Source: an uncultured Rickettsiales bacterium (GTDB taxonomy: Bacteria > Pseudomonadota > Alphaproteobacteria > Micavibrionales > GCA-2720935). From it: a stretch of DNA of 64,000 bases. The notes under the pieces were generated by a model. It saw nothing but the letters and a program-made list of their open reading frames with translations. It made no database searches and was not told the DNA's origin. Where the stretch lies: assembly GCA_950054255.1 (NCBI GenBank), contig CATLOR010000001.1, positions 372,001-436,000 of the forward strand. Direction: 5' to 3'. A program made the translations under genes and the position numbers. Positions 54,310 to 62,123 of the stretch are shown here, in pieces. Each line of letters starts with the position of its first letter. Position 1 is the stretch's first letter.

Positions 54310-55272
54310 TTAACCAAATTGACCGATGAGTTCTATGGTTTCTCCATTCATTCTTTTCTTAAATCGTGTTACACCTTCGGCGTGCTCATCATTAATACCC
54401 CCTAAATCAAGATATGTTATTTTCTTTTCTTTGAGGTGTGAGATAGCTGTGTGAAGGGCAAGATAATTTGCCTGTGTTTTTCGCCCCTCTTCACTTGTCC
54501 AGCCTGTTTGATATGTTGCGGTTTTTCCATGGATTGGAAGAGCGATAATTGAGTGTATATCCCGCCCTTTAGATACAATAACACAAAGGAGGTTTTTATG
54601 CGTGCATAAATCAGTAAATAAGCTTTTTAAATATGCAAGGCTTGGCCCTTGATAGCCTTTATGTGATTTATGATTTGTATAGTTTTTTAAGAGTGTATTT
54701 AAATATGCCCCTTCATAATCATAACGGATGTTTAAGTCTTGGTTACGGGCTTTATTAAGGCTGCTCAGCCATTTTTTATGATAGTTTTCTTCTAAGATTG
54801 TTAAGTCTTTAGTTAAATCAAGCAGACATGTTTTGTAAGGCGGAATGGGATGTTGGTGCCAGTTATGTTTTGTTAATTCAGAAATCAAAGTTTTATTTTG
54901 ATGCTCAATCAGCCATCTTCTTTTACGTCCAAACCTTTTTTTATATTTATTAGACAATAATTTAACAAATTTGATATTGTTATCTAAGGTGTTTTCTCCT
55001 ACAAACCAGATCGGACCTCTATCAAGTATTATGACATGAAATAAAGACCATAAAAAGCCTCCTTCTTGGAGTAAGAAGAATCCAATTTCGTTCATATCTT
55101 TTTTAATGATACCAAGATGTGTTTCTAAAAATTGAGTCTCTCGAACGGCTATGGCATGAGAAAAACTTTGTAAAATGGTTGTCATTTCCGCCTTATCCAT
55201 GAGTTGGTTCAAGCGGTCACGTGACAGGGGGGTGATTTCAAGAGAAAGAGAGCTCATAAGTATGTGTGTCAT
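54310..55272 (-). CDS. FemAB/GNAT-type acyltransferase-like protein
   Basis: A 320-residue soluble protein. The C-terminal half follows the FemAB/BioF2 GNAT pattern: HSIIALPIHGKTATYQTGWT, KKITYLDLGGINDE, then GVTRFKKRMNGE. FemAB-type enzymes transfer amino-acyl groups from aminoacyl-tRNA to lipid II or to other acceptors. The substrate cannot be told here. Starts at 55272 or at the in-frame ATG 55257 (MSSLSLEITPL) are both possible, with no strong ribosome-binding site for either. Confidence 0.78.
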   Translation of the reverse strand: MTHILMSSLSLEITPLSRDRLNQLMDKAEMTTILQSFSHAIAVRETQFLETHLGIIKKDMNEIGFFLLQEGGFLWSLFHVIILDRGPIWFVGENTLDNNIKFVKLLSNKYKKRFGRKRRWLIEHQNKTLISELTKHNWHQHPIPPYKTCLLDLTKDLTILEENYHKKWLSSLNKARNQDLNIRYDYEGAYLNTLLKNYTNHKSHKGYQGPSLAYLKSLFTDLCTHKNLLCVIVSKGRDIHSIIALPIHGKTATYQTGWTSEEGRKTQANYLALHTAISHLKEKKITYLDLGGINDEHAEGVTRFKKRMNGETIELIGQFG

Positions 55273-55390
55273 CTTTTAATAAAGGGTATTTAAGTGTATC
55301 TAAAATAAGGTCTAATTACTAGACTATTTCTTTTTAAAAACGCGTGTTAGAGTATGATCTAAATCATATTTTTAAAAGGAGCTATTAACA

Positions 55391-56230
55391 ATGGAACAGG
55401 ATTTTTTAGTACATATTATTGGTGATTATTGTGATGATAATGCTTTCGCACGTGTCAGGCAAAAATTAAGAGAAAAGCTTTTATCAGCGGGGATCCCTTT
55501 TTCAAATATGAGTTTTGAAGAAAGCTGGGTACCTCAATTTGATACAAGAGCAACAGGATTTTGTTTAGCAGAATTAGCGCGCAATAGTGAGCTAGCACAA
55601 GGAAATACACGTCATGTTTTTTATGTGAACACAGCGCCAAGAAAAGATGATGTCGCTGGACGCCAAAATAATGCGGGCGAGAAACTTATTTATCTTAAGC
55701 TTTTAAATGGTGTTGAGATCTTAGCCGTGAATTCAGGGTCTTCTCTTGCCTTTTTAGAAGGGGCGATTGCAGAAGTTAAACATCTGGATATCTCAGATCG
55801 CGGTTCTCAATTTCGTTCTTTAAATGTATTCCCTGAAGCCTTAGAACGTTTGGCAAAAAATGATCCGACTTTATTTAAAGATGATGCAGGCTCTGATCTA
55901 CCACAAGCGCTTAATCCATATAGCATTAACTTTATTGATGGTTACGGCAATATTAAAACAAATATTCGCTCAACATCTTTTGATAAGTCTTATTTTGGAG
56001 CACGTGCCATTTTAACAATTGGTGATAAGCGTCATGCTCTCACGATTTCACATCGTCTTTTCGAAGACCCAGAAGGTGTTGGTTTGATTTTATATCAAGG
56101 GAGTTCGGGCTGGAAAGAAAATGGAGAAGATGTTTATTTTATGGAGATTGGACTGCGTGGAGGATCTGCTGCAAGGCATATTGACGCTGATATTCAAAAC
56201 GAAACCAGTTTCTCAATTGATATACATTAA
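55391..56230 (+). CDS. Divergent DUF62/SAM hydroxide adenosyltransferase-like protein
   Basis: A 279-residue soluble protein. The C-terminal domain carries IDGYGNIKTNI at 182-192, matching the V-x-YID-x-FGN-x-xTN block of DUF62 proteins (SAM hydrolases and halogenases). The N-terminal strand HIIGDYCDDNAF resembles their TDFG-xxD start. But the conserved VDPGVG loop is YVNTAPRKD (79-86), so a catalytic aspartate is apparently missing. It may bind SAM-like ligands without the usual chemistry, or catalyse a different reaction. A GGAG precedes the ATG. It stands alone between divergent and convergent genes. Confidence 0.65.
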   Translation: MEQDFLVHIIGDYCDDNAFARVRQKLREKLLSAGIPFSNMSFEESWVPQFDTRATGFCLAELARNSELAQGNTRHVFYVNTAPRKDDVAGRQNNAGEKLIYLKLLNGVEILAVNSGSSLAFLEGAIAEVKHLDISDRGSQFRSLNVFPEALERLAKNDPTLFKDDAGSDLPQALNPYSINFIDGYGNIKTNIRSTSFDKSYFGARAILTIGDKRHALTISHRLFEDPEGVGLILYQGSSGWKENGEDVYFMEIGLRGGSAARHIDADIQNETSFSIDIH

Positions 56231-56238
56231 GTTTTTGG

Positions 56239-56901
56239 TCACCAACGATAGATATATCGCCCGATAACAAGCCCTATGATTGAAATAATAGCAATTGGGA
56301 TATAGTGCCATAAAAGATTGCCGTATAAGGAATCTATGGGACAGCTTAAACGACAGCCAGTGACCGATAACGCCGTAATAGCCATAAAAGAGGTTAACCC
56401 GATTAAAGAGCTATGCACAGGACGACCACGTCTAATCATAACGACCATTAAAATTGTCGGAATGACAGCGATCAAGCCGATCCTTTGGACGCGTTCTATA
56501 ATCATTTCTTTGCTATAAACAGGTGTGAAATCTTCGATCGATCCCCCCATTGCGCAAAAAACCATAACAGAAGAGATTAAGATGATTGATAAAATAATCA
56601 TGATCCAAGTTGATTTACAAATTTTTTCACATGGCAGTGTTAGTTTAAATGTCGCGAAGGTTGAAAGTAAGCCAGCCGCCATTAAAACGGATAATTGAGC
56701 AAGCAAGCTATAATTCTCCCAAATCATGTGAATATCAGATCTGAATCCAAAAAAAGAAATCCCACAAAAAATAACACTATAACCGACCAATAAGAAGAGA
56801 AGGCTTCTAATATAGTGCGCTCTTAGTGGTTTAACAGGAACCAAATCTTCTGATAAGGTCTGAATAAGGTCATCATTGATATTCTTTTTTTCTTTACTCA
56901 T
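56239..56901 (-). CDS. NrsF-family membrane anti-sigma factor (DUF1109)
   Basis: A 220-residue inner-membrane protein with a cytoplasmic N-terminus of about 30 residues (DLIQTLSEDLVPVKPL, a likely sigma-binding segment) and six transmembrane helices. The last loop and helix carry GCRLSCPIDS and WHYIP, the NrsF hallmark; cysteines in this family are linked to metal or redox sensing. It is encoded 7 bases after the ECF sigma gene, the usual SigF-NrsF arrangement. It should hold that sigma inactive until an envelope signal is sensed. Confidence 0.88.
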   Translation of the reverse strand: MSKEKKNINDDLIQTLSEDLVPVKPLRAHYIRSLLFLLVGYSVIFCGISFFGFRSDIHMIWENYSLLAQLSVLMAAGLLSTFATFKLTLPCEKICKSTWIMIILSIILISSVMVFCAMGGSIEDFTPVYSKEMIIERVQRIGLIAVIPTILMVVMIRRGRPVHSSLIGLTSFMAITALSVTGCRLSCPIDSLYGNLLWHYIPIAIISIIGLVIGRYIYRW

Positions 56902-56908
56902 GTTTTTC

Positions 56909-57463
56909 CTAGTTGGTTTTTGTGCTTTCTTGCAATGTTTTCAAAGCCCTGTGTGCGGTTACCTTAACATTATTCTCACTCATCTTCATGGTGTGAGCAA
57001 CCTCGGCGACAGAATGGCCTTGTATTTTTAAAAGCGTTAAGATCTGTTTTTGTTTCTCAGGTAAGATCTTCATGATTTTAGCCAGATCATGTTTGACGCT
57101 TACTATATCATTCGTATCAGAACTGAAAAAAGTTTCTATCGCATCGTGATTAACAAATTCGTTATCGTTTTTCTTATAATGTTTTCTTAAATGGTCGAGC
57201 CATTTATATTTGGCAATACCGTAAATCCAGTTTTCTATGTTTTGTGCGTTATCATAGGTGTGTAAACTTGTATGAAGTGCCATGAGTGTGATTTGAGCGA
57301 CATCTTGAATGTCTTGCTCATTATTTAAACGGCTTTTTAAATAGGTAAAAACAAGTGTATTTGCTCTTTCCAAGAAAACACGATAACGCGATTTATCGCC
57401 TTTTTGGGAAGCGATTGCTAAGTCTTGAAGGGTTTCATTTTTATATGTTTTTTTGAAGACCAT
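56909..57463 (-). CDS. ECF-family RNA polymerase sigma factor
   Basis: A 184-residue group 4 sigma factor. Region 2 spans about residues 25-95 (EQDIQDVAQITLMALHTSLHTYD, IENWIYGIAKYKWLDHLRK) and region 4 about 125-180 (LPEKQKQILTLLKIQGHSVAEVAHTMKMSENNVKVTAHRALK in part), joined by an Asp/Asn-rich linker. It pairs with the NrsF gene 7 bases downstream. The start lies 48 bases after the upstream 529-residue gene's stop, so it may belong to the same transcript as the AAA+/VWA genes. Confidence 0.92.
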   Translation of the reverse strand: MVFKKTYKNETLQDLAIASQKGDKSRYRVFLERANTLVFTYLKSRLNNEQDIQDVAQITLMALHTSLHTYDNAQNIENWIYGIAKYKWLDHLRKHYKKNDNEFVNHDAIETFFSSDTNDIVSVKHDLAKIMKILPEKQKQILTLLKIQGHSVAEVAHTMKMSENNVKVTAHRALKTLQESTKTN

Positions 57464-57511
57464 GTGTAAACCGTATTCTTTTTTCTGTTTAAAATAAACA
57501 AAAAAATAGGG

Positions 57512-59023
57512 CTATGGTTTCGGAGATGCTTTACGATTTGCTAATTGCTTTCTTTTCTCTCTCATCAGGCTGATTCTGTTAAGGCGTGCCATACGCATAC
57601 CAAAATCTTTGATAATGGCTTTTTCGTCACCTTCTGGGATTGTGTCCCACATCTCTTTCATGCCTTTGGGGTTCCCGACCCATAAATTTTCATCAATGAG
57701 TTCGTTTAATTGCCCTGACTCTTCTAAATAGGTGAATAATGTATTGCGAGATTTACATTCTTGTAAACATTCTTCAGGGTCGATATACATCCCCAAATCG
57801 GTGTCAACAAGTCCAAGAGCAAGATAGAGATAACCCCATTTTGCAGCTCGCATAAAGGCAGTTTCGCCGGAGCGACTGACAGTTAAATATAGATCAGCGA
57901 GATAAATAGCTTCTCCTTTTTTGGCGAGAATATTTTGTACTTTGTCAAAATTATCCCAAATTTCAATACATCCTAGGGGAAGATTCTCACTTGGTTCGCC
58001 ATTACTATCAAGAAGCGGTGTTAAGAGCATCTCACGTGTTAAATTCTCATCAAGGGGGAATGGGAGTTTTAACTCTTTGATCTCTAATTGATTGTAGTTT
58101 TTCCAAAAAATAGCTTCACAATCAGCGACGGGATAGATAGGGCTCATATGTTCTCTAATGTAGTAAAGTGCATCAGAGCGACCTATCCAATTTTGATAAT
58201 CAAAAATAAACCCAATTGTTTCTATATCTGCTTTCGAGATGATACTCCCTGCGCTTCCATATTTACGCAAGAGGTCTTTTGGGTTGATTTCATGCCCATA
58301 TTTTTTGAATAAAGCGACCCATTTTGGGAAAGCTTTAAGCGACTCTTCAGAATTAAAACTTAATGTTCTATCGAGATTATAAGGGATCAAGATATCATCT
58401 GGATGGGGTTCTAATCCGCAATCAAGTAACATTTCCTCATAAAGCTCAACTTCGCAATTCTCGATAATTTTATCAATTGTGCGATCTTCTCTTTTTAAGA
58501 TTGCTTTCACAAGATCGGGTCTGAATGCTTCTCCGCGTAAGGTAAATATTTTGCGTACAACAGAAAATAAATCAGATTGTAGTGAGAAGCCTCTATTAAT
58601 TGCATTGTGAACCGCTATCAATTCTTTTTCATTATTCTCCCAACATTCAGGATCTGACAAAAAAGGCCCATGTGGATCGGCGTAGCTTTCAGCTAAATTT
58701 AAAAGACTATCTTGGTTAGAAACACGTGTTTCTAAAAAATGGAGTGTGAGTGGCTCTCCGCTTGCGGATAACGCTTTTGAAATCAGGCTAATATTGCCCC
58801 AAAAAACAGATGTTTTAGGAAATAGTAGGCCTGTATCTGCGTTACGGAACCCAAATAAAATATCGTCTTGTTTGATAGGGATGATTTCATTTTCTATGTC
58901 TGCAACAAATAGATCACTTTCTTTCAAAAGCTCTGCGGCACGATTCTTATTGCCTGACATAATAGCAAGCCAAGCAAGACGTTCCGCCTGAGTATAGGTT
59001 CTATTGGTGAAATCTTTAGGCAT
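57512..59023 (-). CDS. Hypothetical protein with ankyrin-like segment
   Basis: A 503-residue soluble, mainly helical acidic protein. Around residues 415-435 the sequence SGETAFMRAAKWGYLYLALGL resembles an ankyrin helix pair, and earlier stretches (about 215-330) look like degenerate helical repeats, but no full domain is certain. I chose the ATG at 59023 (MPKDFTNRTYTQAERL), which overlaps the upstream gene's end by 8 bases; a longer frame to 59101 would lie inside that gene. It probably shares a transcript with the AAA+ and VWA genes. Confidence 0.7.
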   Translation of the reverse strand: MPKDFTNRTYTQAERLAWLAIMSGNKNRAAELLKESDLFVADIENEIIPIKQDDILFGFRNADTGLLFPKTSVFWGNISLISKALSASGEPLTLHFLETRVSNQDSLLNLAESYADPHGPFLSDPECWENNEKELIAVHNAINRGFSLQSDLFSVVRKIFTLRGEAFRPDLVKAILKREDRTIDKIIENCEVELYEEMLLDCGLEPHPDDILIPYNLDRTLSFNSEESLKAFPKWVALFKKYGHEINPKDLLRKYGSAGSIISKADIETIGFIFDYQNWIGRSDALYYIREHMSPIYPVADCEAIFWKNYNQLEIKELKLPFPLDENLTREMLLTPLLDSNGEPSENLPLGCIEIWDNFDKVQNILAKKGEAIYLADLYLTVSRSGETAFMRAAKWGYLYLALGLVDTDLGMYIDPEECLQECKSRNTLFTYLEESGQLNELIDENLWVGNPKGMKEMWDTIPEGDEKAIIKDFGMRMARLNRISLMREKRKQLANRKASPKP

Positions 59024-59357
59024 TATCCTCGCCTTCAAGGAACAAGATCTTCTCAACAGGTGATTTCTCACATAAAAATTGAAGAGCTGCAACAGGTACA
59101 AAAATTTGATCTGTAATATAGATTGTTTTTGTTAAAGTATCTTCTAATACCTCTTTTAAGTCAGAAAAGTTTGCGGGTTGAACAATACTTTCTTCTTGTT
59201 TTAACCATTCCGCTTGCCATCCTTCTTTTAAAAAGAAAACTTTAACATGACCAATACGCTTCATTGGGTTTGAAACGGCATGTTTCAGCGCCAATTGAGT
59301 AAGCATTCTGTTGCGTTCCGTGAAATCTAAGCGATTTGTATTTTTTGTTTCTGTCAT
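59016..59357 (-). CDS. Small hypothetical protein in the AAA+/VWA cluster
   Basis: A 113-residue soluble protein. Residues about 10-110 align by eye with the 127-residue protein at 32828: RIGHVKVFFL, FSDLKEVLEDTL, and the C-terminal LFLEG. It starts 27 bases after the AAA+ gene stop and overlaps the next gene by 8 bases, so it is placed inside one transcript. It may be an adaptor or substrate of the AAA+ machine, but this is only by position. Confidence 0.65.
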   Translation of the reverse strand: MTETKNTNRLDFTERNRMLTQLALKHAVSNPMKRIGHVKVFFLKEGWQAEWLKQEESIVQPANFSDLKEVLEDTLTKTIYITDQIFVPVAALQFLCEKSPVEKILFLEGEDNA

Positions 59358-59384
59358 AACGCGTATTCTCCCTGTTTTTATTTT

Positions 59385-62123
59385 TTATTGTGCTTTTACG
59401 CGGAACTTGCTTTCAAGAATGCGCCCGCTCTTATGGCGTGTAATATGATGTTGATTGAAACATTCAATATCATTTGCAACAAGTAAATCTTTGAAGGCAC
59501 GATCTTCATCTTTTTCTTTTGCCTGTGTATCTGTCGAAGCGTTTCTGTGTAGGAAAGCCATTTTCAGACTGTCACGCATTTTTTGTGAATAACCTCCAAA
59601 AATACGATCCAAGGCAACATCAACTTTTGCTTGTGCTTGTGTATCATTTCGGCTGACATATGTGATATGTGCCAAAGTAAAGCGACGCTGCATTTCCTCA
59701 GTAATGTCGTTCCCAACAATCAATAAAGCACCTGTTTGGTTATTGCGTACAAAATGAAGAGGTGTTTTATTTCCTTCCTTACTGCGAACAATAATTGTTG
59801 TTGTTGCAAAAGGCACATTCTCATTGTTCTCAGCCATATCAATGCTGCAATCTTCATAAGACGAGGTTGTAACACCTGAATATGTAAGTGCTGAGTTCCA
59901 AAATGAATTCAAGTTAAATTCCCCAATTACAGGAAGAACAAGCGATTTAAGTAAAGCGTCTTCTGCAACCAGATCTTTTGTTTCCACCTCGATTGGCTCT
60001 TCGATTTGTGGTGCGACTTGATGATTTGGATTGTATGGAATAGATCCTGCTGGAGCCGTATGAGAAACATGATTATCTTCTTCTTCAACAACGGCTGTAT
60101 CATCAATTGTTTTGAAATCAACAAAAGGGATATCATCATCAAGACCAAAGGCATCATTAATTAATAAGACATCACTACTGTGATTTTGTGTATGGTCTGG
60201 ACGATCATAGACTTTTAAATGCCCAATGAAGCGTTGCAACTGTGGGAGCGGAATAATGTCATCCTCATCCATATTGTGGAAACGATTTGGATCTTGCTTT
60301 TTTAAATGAGCCAAGATTTCACGACGTATAATTTCTGCATTTGCTTCATCATTAGCCCCTTTAAACGGTGATACATTGAAAGAATCGCTAATTAGCTTTG
60401 TGCGAGAAGCACTTCTCTCTGTTGTGATACGAGAGCGAATACGTCTTTGTTGCGCTTTTTCCATGAGATGGGCATATAGATTATGCTTACCACGTTTGAA
60501 TGTTGTATCTGTGATTTCTTCTAAAATGATGTTTGCAAGGCGATCACCATACTCAAGAGAGGTTGGTTTTCTAAATTCTTCGACAAAATCATACTCCTCA
60601 AAGAATGTGTCTGGGTTTACACCACCTGCTTTCTTTTGCGAACGAGGAAGTGGGATCATCTTACGAGCGCGGTCTAACCACATAATAATCTTACGATAAC
60701 CCATCGCAACTTCTGCGCTGTATTCTTCTTCATCAATTTCTTCCGATAATTCATCAGGCTTATCAAAATTATCAGGGTCAAGTAAAGAAGACCATTCATG
60801 TGTGAATTCAGCTAAATCCTTTGAGGCGGTCAGAATATCTTGCCAATTTTCGGCGAAATCAAAATATTCCTCAGGGATCATCGCAATTTCAGCTTCAGTT
60901 TTGTCAGCAGTTAAAACAGCTTTTAAGAAACTGGTGAAGCTTTTAGGATCTTTATCCCACTGGTTTTCACCATTTTGATAACCCATTTCATAAAGTGTAG
61001 AAATAGGCACCCCTGATGTAAACTGTGTCCATGAATGTGTCCAATCCTCTAACGTAGAGTTTGGAATAGTCACAGGCTGCCATCTTTGGTTTGCTGATTC
61101 AGAGAGAGGACGTGTTGACACACCATCCACAACAGCATTACCTGTTGCTGTCACAAAGAATAAATCACCCATATCTTCACGTTTTAGCGTGAATGATTGT
61201 CCTGTTGAACTATCGTCTTTCATCGGGCTGTGGATTGTGACTTCGTCAATTTCACCATTAATGAATTGCAACATAGTTTGCATTGCATCATCACTTCCAT
61301 CTTTTGATTTATTATATTCATCTAAAATCAAAGGACGGTTTTCAGTGAACGCTTGATAAATGACACCAGGCACCATTTTAAGACCAAGGGCGTTATGATC
61401 GCCACCTGGGAATTCAAGAGAGCGTACTTGTTCAAGTGTTTTAGCAATCTCTTGCATTTGCTCATCTGTGACGCCGTCACCTTGTGTTGTATCTTGATTT
61501 TTAAGGCGATCCCAATTGAAGACAACAACATTTCCTTCTTCTTGATAAGCTTTACCTAGAGCGGCCTTTAATAGACGTCTTGATGCAGGATTTAACTCGC
61601 CTTTAGCACCGCGTTCTTCTAATGATTTATAAAAACTTGGATCAGAGTCAAAATCTAAGATCGTTTCCCAAAGCAGGTCTTGTAAATTACGTCCCCCACA
61701 ATCAACCGCAAGCGGTTTTGTTTTTGTGCGAAGTTGCGCATGTAAATTTGCCATGAAGGTTTTACCACCGCCAGGAAACCCTTTAATAAATTCAAGACGA
61801 CGTCTTGAATTGGGCATACGAAGCTCTGTGCCTTTCCAAAAAATTTCCAACATCGTTGGTTTTGGCAAGTTTCTATATAACAAAGCCATAACTTCTTTTG
61901 AGGATCTTTCAGAGTAAATCGCAACTTGATCTTTACTACTATCAGATTTGACATCACGGATAATCCACCCGTTTTTCCCCATAGGACGACCTTCATCATC
62001 AACAATAGTTTCTGTACCATAGATTGGGAAAGGACGACCAGGAATACCTAAATGGATCGGTTTTCTCTCAGGTGTGTCTTTTTTTGGACGTAATTGTGCT
62101 GTTGGGTTGTTCTCTTCACTCAT
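59385..62123 (-). CDS. Large MoxR/CobS-like AAA+ ATPase
   Basis: A 912-residue protein. The AAA+ core lies at about 105-360: Walker A GFPGGGKTF (115-123), Walker B PLILDE (264-269), sensor-1 region TATGN (325-329), and a candidate arginine finger near R338-R347. An insert of about 60 residues (200-260) separates the Walker motifs. This matches the MoxR/CobS class that works with a VWA partner. About 550 further residues follow: an acidic helical region, then unrecognised domains. CobS itself is only about 330 residues, so this is not an ordinary cobaltochelatase subunit. It shares one base with the VWA gene stop, so translation is coupled. Confidence 0.82.
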   Translation of the reverse strand: MSEENNPTAQLRPKKDTPERKPIHLGIPGRPFPIYGTETIVDDEGRPMGKNGWIIRDVKSDSSKDQVAIYSERSSKEVMALLYRNLPKPTMLEIFWKGTELRMPNSRRRLEFIKGFPGGGKTFMANLHAQLRTKTKPLAVDCGGRNLQDLLWETILDFDSDPSFYKSLEERGAKGELNPASRRLLKAALGKAYQEEGNVVVFNWDRLKNQDTTQGDGVTDEQMQEIAKTLEQVRSLEFPGGDHNALGLKMVPGVIYQAFTENRPLILDEYNKSKDGSDDAMQTMLQFINGEIDEVTIHSPMKDDSSTGQSFTLKREDMGDLFFVTATGNAVVDGVSTRPLSESANQRWQPVTIPNSTLEDWTHSWTQFTSGVPISTLYEMGYQNGENQWDKDPKSFTSFLKAVLTADKTEAEIAMIPEEYFDFAENWQDILTASKDLAEFTHEWSSLLDPDNFDKPDELSEEIDEEEYSAEVAMGYRKIIMWLDRARKMIPLPRSQKKAGGVNPDTFFEEYDFVEEFRKPTSLEYGDRLANIILEEITDTTFKRGKHNLYAHLMEKAQQRRIRSRITTERSASRTKLISDSFNVSPFKGANDEANAEIIRREILAHLKKQDPNRFHNMDEDDIIPLPQLQRFIGHLKVYDRPDHTQNHSSDVLLINDAFGLDDDIPFVDFKTIDDTAVVEEEDNHVSHTAPAGSIPYNPNHQVAPQIEEPIEVETKDLVAEDALLKSLVLPVIGEFNLNSFWNSALTYSGVTTSSYEDCSIDMAENNENVPFATTTIIVRSKEGNKTPLHFVRNNQTGALLIVGNDITEEMQRRFTLAHITYVSRNDTQAQAKVDVALDRIFGGYSQKMRDSLKMAFLHRNASTDTQAKEKDEDRAFKDLLVANDIECFNQHHITRHKSGRILESKFRVKAQ

